Below, in pieces: positions 17,991-22,293 of a DNA stretch of 22,293 nucleotides. The notes under the pieces were generated by a model. That model was given only the letters and a program-made list of their open reading frames with translations, searched no databases and had not been told where the DNA came from. The first letter of the stretch is position 1. Each line of letters opens with the position of its first letter. The stretch spans positions 1-22,293 of the forward strand of contig JAUWNP010000061.1 of the NCBI GenBank assembly GCA_030612585.1, in the 5' to 3' direction. Source of the DNA: Anaerolineae bacterium. Lineage in GTDB: Bacteria > Chloroflexota > Anaerolineae > B4-G1. The translations under genes were made by a program, and so were the position numbers.

Positions 17991-19228
17991 TTATTTCAGA
18001 GCGCGGGTGAAGGGCGTGCGAAAGCGCGGCGGAAGAAACTCGCCGCCCAGGAAGCCCTGCAACCGCTGGGCCTCGTCCGCCAGCAAGACCCGCTCCTCGT
18101 CACATACCGGCTCGAAGAGGCTGTAGATGACTTTCCCGTTGGTTCGACGGTGCTCACCACAAGCCTTGCGTTGCCCCCAGGCGCCTACCACCCGCCCGTT
18201 AACCCAAACGGTCGGCACGGCGTTCCCAGCGCGATCAAAGACTCCCGCGCGGTGCTCCGCCGCCAGAAAGCGACGCCGATCACGGTAGCCCATGATGTAG
18301 GGATCAAGATCCGGGAGAAAGAAGACATAGGGACCATCCGGCAGGGAGAAGTCGCGCAGTCGCTGGACGTCCTCAGCCAATATCCAATACCCATCACCCA
18401 ATCCCTCAATGGTGACTTCCACCAACTCCGGCTTCAGCGGCTCCAGGGCCTTCCTCGTCTCGCCCTTAGAAAAGCCTGTCCACCACTGCACGTCGTCGAA
18501 GGTGGTCGGTCCGAAGGCGGACAGGTAGCGGCGCACAAGCCAGGCCCGCGCTTCCTGAGAGGTGACGGAATCCAGATCAATATCCGGCAGCCAGTCGGAG
18601 AGGGCGGCGTACTCGTAGAGGTTGCTGCGCCAACTGCCTCGGGGCCGGGAGCGGACGATCAGCCCCAACACGCACATGGTGAGCATCAAGCGCGAGCCGA
18701 TGCTGAATTCGCCCTCATAAGGCTTGCCCACGTCGTGCTGGATCTTGGCCTTGAGTTCGGGCACCGCCTGGCCGATCTGCCGCACCGTGGATGGTCCCTT
18801 CTCGGTCAGCACATTCAGCACCTGGCGGTACACAGTCCCTTCAGCAGTGCTTCTGCATCCCCCTCCTGGCAGATCCCTGCTTGCACAAGAAGGGGCTCTT
18901 AGCCTCGGAGCTCTGCCAGGAAGTGTCGCTCGACGTAAGCCTGGAAGAAAAGGGGCACCTCGTCGCCGGGTATCGCGTGCACCGTCATCCGCATACAGTG
19001 TACCCTGGCCAGATCTCGTCGCTCGTAGAGCGCGTCCTCCAGCATCTCGCGCTGGAAATCGGGAACCCGCGCCCGGAGGGAGAGGTATGGCGAGGTCGCG
19101 CTGGTGGCGTGCAGGGCCACAATGTCGCGCGTGACCTGCACCGCGTCACCGAGGTGAGAGGTGGGCAAAAGGTGTTGCTTGTGGGCCAGGTAGCGGTTGA
19201 CTAACGAGACTTTGAAGACGCCTGTCAT
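17991..19228 (-). pseudogene. Winged-helix DNA-binding AlkZ-like protein, broken by a stop and a frameshift
   Basis: The winged-helix HTH_42 family of AlkZ/YcaQ-type DNA glycosylases is recognisable across two reading frames. The N-terminal part (19228 to 18902) carries VALHATSATSPYLSLRARV and the MRMTVHAIPGDEVPLFFQ block. The same frame then meets TAA at 18899-18901. It continues protein-like for 22 more codons (ending EALLKGL) to about 18833, where a two-base insertion (TGTG at a CTGTGTAC site) shifts it into the second frame. That frame runs YRQVLNVLTEKGPS to 17991 with WWTGFSKGETRKAL and LPDLDPYIMGYRDR. Where known glycosylases have a catalytic QxQ or QxD motif, this one has HAT. The second frame could still start at GTG 18833. 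The N-terminal ATG overlaps the upstream DUF3795 stop. Confidence 0.78.
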
Positions 19229-19791
19229 TTCTTCTTTCTAAGCCTTAAATCAATGACTGCTAACGAGGCCAGGTCTTGAATCGTGGTTCTCATAGCCTTC
19301 GCCTTTGCTTTCAGGTCTGACCCATCTACCTGCTGGCTGACCAGCATCTCTTCCATCTCACCTATCGCCTGGCGGATCATGTCAGGTGGCATCAGCCCGC
19401 AGGCTCTGCAGTAGAAACTCATCGAGCGCCCCTCGTTGTAGCGGTCAAGCAGGTGTTCTACCAACAGCCGCCGCTCCCTTTGCTCCTCCAGATAGATTTC
19501 CAGTCCGACCTCCCTGATCCTGTCCAGATTGGGGAGGGCCGGCTTGTGACTTATGAAACTGTCCAGCCCCTCCTCCACGCCCAGCACTCGCAATAGCCTC
19601 TCGCACGGATACTCGTCACAGTCGGCGCAGGTGAAGAGCCCCCGCTTGGTGACGCAGCACCGGTAGACACTGCAATAGGAATGTTGCTCGCCCAGTTGGC
19701 AGCCCAGGCACCTGCTCCGTGCCTTGGATTGAAAGCGGGGGCACAGCCCGCAGTAGAGACCGCAGACGCCAGCCAAGTCTCTCTCTTCCAT
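19225..19791 (-). CDS. DUF3795 protein with long C-terminal extension
   Basis: A 188-residue protein. The core is VCGLYCGLCPRFQ, CLGC, YCSVYRCCVTKRGLFTC, ADCDEYPC. It is followed by IREVGLEIYLEEQRERR, the tail also seen in the copies at 16292 and 19811. Then comes a one-ribbon remnant (FYCRACG), with a helical, charged C-terminus. The start is taken as ATG 19791 because it aligns with the other copies; an in-frame GTG at 19827 would overlap the upstream gene by 17 bases. The stop TGA overlaps the ATG of the AlkZ-like gene, indicating translational coupling. Probable metal-binding protein; function unknown. Confidence 0.86.
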   Translation of the reverse strand: MEERDLAGVCGLYCGLCPRFQSKARSRCLGCQLGEQHSYCSVYRCCVTKRGLFTCADCDEYPCERLLRVLGVEEGLDSFISHKPALPNLDRIREVGLEIYLEEQRERRLLVEHLLDRYNEGRSMSFYCRACGLMPPDMIRQAIGEMEEMLVSQQVDGSDLKAKAKAMRTTIQDLASLAVIDLRLRKKK

Positions 19792-19810
19792 CAGACTCGC
19801 TTCCTCTCTG

Positions 19811-20302
19811 TTATCCTTCTGACTCACCGAATGCCTGACCCCAAACTGCCTCGTCCACCTGATAGCGGATATCGGCGTAGACGACGCCGCGCCGTGCCCG
19901 TTCCTTCTGCTCGCTCAGCCACTGCTCCAACCCCACCGCTTGCACCCGCCGGTTGTCGGCGATGAGGGTGGGATAAATGGCGCCCAGGGCCTCAATGCGG
20001 GGGCAAGGAAAATCGGGGCACTGGCCACACAGTTCCAATCCCCGCTGCCGGGCACAAGCGCGGATCTGACACTCAGGTGGGCCGCCGCCAGCGCGGCAGC
20101 CGGGACAGCCGCCGTCGTCCTGCAGGCTCTCCAAGAAGCGCCAGAACTCGGCGTAGCCAGGTATGCCAGCGCCCCAGTCGGGCCATCCTTCCTCGGCCAT
20201 CGCCTCCTGCAACGCCGCAGCCCGTTTGGGGATGCGCGCTCGGCCCGCACACAGCCCGCAGTACAGGCCACAGTAAGTCGCAAACTCCAGTTCCTCGGTC
20301 AT
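19811..20302 (-). CDS. DUF3795 protein with GLExWLxEQ tail
   Basis: A 163-residue DUF3795 protein starting at ATG 20302, behind GGAGG. It shows the complete cysteine set: TYCGLYCGLCAGRARIP, CPGC, ECQIRACARQRGLELC, GQCPDFPC. A tail follows: VGLEQWLSEQKERARRG, then YADIRY. The tail is a helix carried by three of the six DUF3795 proteins here and may dock them to a common partner. Twenty bases separate it from the next DUF3795 gene, so the two are surely co-transcribed. It is the first full gene of the DUF3795/alkylation-repair cluster. Confidence 0.88.
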   Translation of the reverse strand: MTEELEFATYCGLYCGLCAGRARIPKRAAALQEAMAEEGWPDWGAGIPGYAEFWRFLESLQDDGGCPGCRAGGGPPECQIRACARQRGLELCGQCPDFPCPRIEALGAIYPTLIADNRRVQAVGLEQWLSEQKERARRGVVYADIRYQVDEAVWGQAFGESEG

Positions 20303-20303
20303 T

Positions 20304-20402
20304 TCAGCCTCCAATGACGGTCATCAGGACAGCGACCAGGCCCTCCTCGTCATCGGCTTCGAGAGCGCGCAGCGCGGCCTGAGCGTCGAACCACTGAGGC
20401 AC
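20304..20402 (-). CDS. Possible small ORF or gene remnant of 32 codons
   Basis: A short frame reads VPQWFDAQAALRALEADD, then EEGLVAVLMTVIGG, and stops two bases before the DUF3795 ATG. The composition is protein-like (amphipathic helix, acidic turn, beta strand), and the last part resembles the start of XdhC-type domains. It has no ribosome site, and its upstream side merges with CACTGA repeats. It is therefore either a remnant of a larger gene or a leader peptide for the DUF3795 gene. Confidence 0.3.
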   Translation of the reverse strand: MPQWFDAQAALRALEADDEEGLVAVLMTVIGG

Positions 20403-20470
20403 TGAACCCACTGACGACGCTGAGAAAGGCTAACCATTCAGTGGAATTCAGTACAATCAGCGCTTCAGTG
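20392..20470. repeat. CACTGA/TCAGTG repeat cluster
   Basis: CACTGA occurs at 20392, 20400 and 20409, spaced eight to nine bases apart. It is followed by inverted TCAGTG or TTCAGT copies at 20438, 20447 and 20465. Together they make an imperfect inverted array in the gap between the two gene groups. Confidence 0.55.
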
Positions 20471-20472
20471 AT

Positions 20473-21450
20473 TCAGGCTTTAAGCACCCGCACCACCCGC
20501 AGCGTGACCCACTTGCTGGGCTTCCCCTTCTTTTCCACGTCGGCCCACATCTTGCCGTTGTAACTGTACTCCATCTTCCAGCGCCCTTGCCCGTCCTGCT
20601 TGGAGAGCACCAACTCGACGGCGTCATTCAGACGCGGGTCTTTCGCGTAACCGGCCTCAGATAGCACTTCCAAGTTGAGCAGCACATCGGTGACATAGCC
20701 CAGCGGGTAGCCGAACTTGAACCAACTGGAACTGATGCGCTCCTTGTAGGGATAGTCGGCGCGGGCGACGTCGTAACTGAGCAGGAAATCGGTATTGGCG
20801 GCGACGGCGGCCTCGACGGCAGGGGTGCGGCCGGCGGCGGGCACGCGGTTGAGCGCCCACAGCGCCCGCACCGCGCCCCACCCGCAGGGCAGGCCATAGT
20901 TGGCGGAGCAGACGAAGCCGGGAGCCTGAACACCCCCCTTGCGGTACCACTCGTACCCTTCGCCGGTGATGGAGCGGGCCAGCGCGTCAATCGCCCGGTC
21001 CAGCCGCTCGTCTCCCCCATAGCCCAGGTCGAGCAGCGCCCGCACCATATTACCCCACAGGCAGTGGATGGTCGTGCTAGGGCGACCATTACAGGCAAAC
21101 CCACCGTTTTCGGCCTGGGCGTGAGCGAAGACGTACTCGACGGCCCGATGTATGCGTTCATCCTTCCCGTCGGCTCCCAGTTGAGCCAGGAAGAGCACCG
21201 ACCAGAGGGTGGACCGGTACTTGGGGGAGTAGCCCGGACCAGGCTTGACCCAGTAGCCCTCCGGGTACTGGGCGTCCAAAATTGCGGGGACAGGGCCGGT
21301 GCGCATCACTGCATCCTGGGCGGCGACGACTTCAGGGTCATCAGCAGGCCGGTCGAGCAGATCGCGCAGGGCAAAGTAGCGCACGCCAGGATTGGCCTCA
21401 TCTGGCTCGAGCAGCCAGGGGAGGGAATCGGCTTGCAGCAGGTCGCTCAC
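20473..21450 (-). CDS. Squalene-oxidase/prenyltransferase-repeat-like helical protein, copy 2
   Basis: A 325-residue paralogue of the protein at 4050-5057. It starts DLLQADSLPWLLEPDEAN and continues FALRDLLDRPADDPEVVAAQ, as copy 1 does. Toroid repeats follow (RIHRAVEYVFAHAQAENGGF, GYGGDERLDRAIDALARSIT, LPCGWGAVRALWALN, GYVTDVLLNLEVLSEAGYA), and the C-terminal QDGQGRWKMEYSYNGK block is typical of QW-repeat-like folds. Cyclase catalytic motifs are not evident. It starts at GTG 21450, which overlaps the GAF gene stop by four bases (GTGA), with GAGGGG upstream, so the two are translationally coupled. Confidence 0.78.
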   Translation of the reverse strand: MSDLLQADSLPWLLEPDEANPGVRYFALRDLLDRPADDPEVVAAQDAVMRTGPVPAILDAQYPEGYWVKPGPGYSPKYRSTLWSVLFLAQLGADGKDERIHRAVEYVFAHAQAENGGFACNGRPSTTIHCLWGNMVRALLDLGYGGDERLDRAIDALARSITGEGYEWYRKGGVQAPGFVCSANYGLPCGWGAVRALWALNRVPAAGRTPAVEAAVAANTDFLLSYDVARADYPYKERISSSWFKFGYPLGYVTDVLLNLEVLSEAGYAKDPRLNDAVELVLSKQDGQGRWKMEYSYNGKMWADVEKKGKPSKWVTLRVVRVLKA

Positions 21451-22073
21451 GGTTGCCCCTCAGCCTCTGCTGGAGCAGAGGCGGCATAGTCCAACGCAGA
21501 GGCAGCGAGCATCGCCAGGACAGAAAGCAGACTGGCGTCATCCTCGGTGAAATCCTCTCCGGAGCGCTTGTTGACCACCTCGATCACCCCCAGAACCTTG
21601 CCCCGTGCGGCCAGGGGTACCGCCACCAGCGAGTGGGTCACGAAGTCAAAGCGCTCGTCCACCGCCGGCAGGAAGCGCGGATCAGCGCGCACGTCGTGAA
21701 CGACAACCGGCTCGGCATGTTCGGCCACCCAGCCGGCAATGCCCAGCCTGCGGTCGAAGCGGTAGCCGGGCAGCGTCTCGCGAACAGCGCCGTATACCAG
21801 CACGAACACCGATTCATCGGTCTCCTCGTCAATCAGCGACAAAGACCCATCGGTGGCGTCCAGCAACACCAGGGCACATTCCAGTGTCTCGTCCAACAGG
21901 GCCAGGATCTTTTGTTCGGGCGTGAAGCGTTGGACAGTCTCCTGCAGCCTTTGCAGGGCCCTGATATACCGGTGCAGGGCGCGGACCTCGTCGGTCAGCA
22001 GTTGGTTCTCATCCTTGAGACGTACGTTCTCCTGTTGGAGAAAGCGTATGAGACGATCATCGCCGGTTGGCAT
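21447..22073 (-). CDS. GAF-domain protein with N-terminal coiled coil
   Basis: A 208-residue cytoplasmic protein. Residues 8-50 form a heptad-patterned coiled coil (RFLQQENVRLKDENQLLTDE). Residues about 55-195 form a GAF domain: GSLSLIDEETDESVFVLVYG, GIAGWVAEHAEPVVVHDVRA, SLVAVPLAARGKVLGVIEVV, then FTEDDASLLSVLAMLAAS. GAF domains sense small ligands or cofactors. No output domain is attached, so it probably signals through a partner. The ATG at 22073 follows GGAGGG. The downstream squalene-oxidase-like protein, with overlapping stop and start, is the most likely partner. Confidence 0.88.
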   Translation of the reverse strand: MPTGDDRLIRFLQQENVRLKDENQLLTDEVRALHRYIRALQRLQETVQRFTPEQKILALLDETLECALVLLDATDGSLSLIDEETDESVFVLVYGAVRETLPGYRFDRRLGIAGWVAEHAEPVVVHDVRADPRFLPAVDERFDFVTHSLVAVPLAARGKVLGVIEVVNKRSGEDFTEDDASLLSVLAMLAASALDYAASAPAEAEGQP

Positions 22074-22122
22074 AGTTCCCTCCTAATCCTCTCCTGATCT
22101 CAGAGCACTGTTGCATCCTGTC

Positions 22123-22151
22123 ATTGTACCCCGAGCCACCCGCCCGCGCAA
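22123..22151 (-). promoter_or_regulatory. Promoter of the GAF gene
   Basis: On the minus strand TTGCGC (22151-22146), a 17-base spacer and TACAAT (22128-22123) lie 50 bases upstream of the GAF start. The -10 hexamer matches that of the DUF433 promoters. Confidence 0.6.
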
Positions 22152-22237
22152 GTCTGCCACACGCTGGGAAAACGAAGCAGGCAGTCGCCATGATCCTCGG
22201 CTCACCACCAAGGACGAAAATGAACCAAGAGTAAGAC

Positions 22238-22266
22238 AAGATGCCATCTTATCCTAGAATATTCTA
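22238..22266. other. Two adjacent palindromes at the right edge
   Basis: AAGATGCCATCTT (22238-22250) is an odd palindrome, and TAGAATATTCTA (22255-22266) is a perfect 12-base palindrome. They sit in the AT-rich sequence upstream of the GAF promoter. They could be an operator pair or the end of a gene that lies beyond the window. No coding sequence is supported between 22074 and 22293. Confidence 0.5.
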
Positions 22267-22293
22267 AAAAACATCGGAAGCCATTCTACTAGG

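Noticed and set aside
18831..18836. Programmed frameshift in the AlkZ-like gene
   Set aside because: The TGTG site is not a known slippery heptamer, and an additional in-frame stop upstream would still block translation.
17922..18902. Rightward open frame of 326 codons
   Set aside because: It is antisense to the AlkZ-like remnant, which has clear family motifs on the minus strand.
22057..22239. Leftward 60-codon frame ahead of the GAF gene
   Set aside because: It spans the GAF promoter and ribosome site and overlaps the GAF start in another frame, with no recognisable features.

Overview
This 22.3-kb window is GC-rich bacterial DNA with dense, mostly leftward (minus-strand) genes. It carries dispersed short repeats and minisatellite insertions inside coding sequence. 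The protein families (AlkC with a C-terminal Ig-like part, an AlkZ-like winged-helix protein, many DUF3795 cysteine proteins, squalene-oxidase-repeat-like proteins, WYL regulator, DUF433/DUF5615) and the CTGAGCG-type repeats suggest an uncultured Chloroflexota or similar bacterium. That placement is inference; no rRNA or other phylogenetic marker is complete here.

Left part (1-6380). The 5' part of a divergent recA runs off the left edge. Its promoter is near-consensus and contains an SOS-like box. Next come an overlapping pair (radical SAM enzyme and TIM-barrel sugar isomerase-like protein) and a DUF433/DUF5615 toxin-antitoxin-like pair with two near-duplicate promoters. A flavin reductase gene with a TTG start is divergent from that pair. 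Two leftward alpha-helical repeat proteins follow (squalene-oxidase-like and HEAT), then a rightward Phd/YefM-RelE/ParE toxin-antitoxin module.

Middle part (6381-11669). Two adjacent paralogous membrane proteins share an unusual cysteine signature. After them lie a GNAT-YoaP acetyltransferase, a YjbR-like protein and an SDR oxidoreductase. A 300-bp nested inverted-repeat element is next. It is followed by a more AT-rich island with a DUF3795-like gene, the 3' remnant of a VOC (glyoxalase-like) gene and two more DUF3795 genes.

Right part (11670-22293). Read leftward from 20302, the order is DUF3795, DUF3795, a broken AlkZ-like glycosylase-family gene, AlkC, DUF3795, GNAT, WYL regulator and uvrA, nearly all tightly spaced. 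This is a DNA-base-damage repair neighbourhood interleaved with cysteine-cluster proteins of unknown function. At the right end a GAF-domain protein is translationally coupled to a second squalene-oxidase-repeat-like protein.

The most noteworthy points are: six DUF3795-type genes in about 10 kb next to alkylation and excision repair genes; the AlkZ-like gene broken by one stop and one frameshift; two minisatellite-derived insertions in UvrA; the paired cysteine-motif membrane proteins; and the duplicated promoter of the toxin-antitoxin-like pair. I found no rRNA, tRNA, CRISPR array, transposase gene or replication origin.
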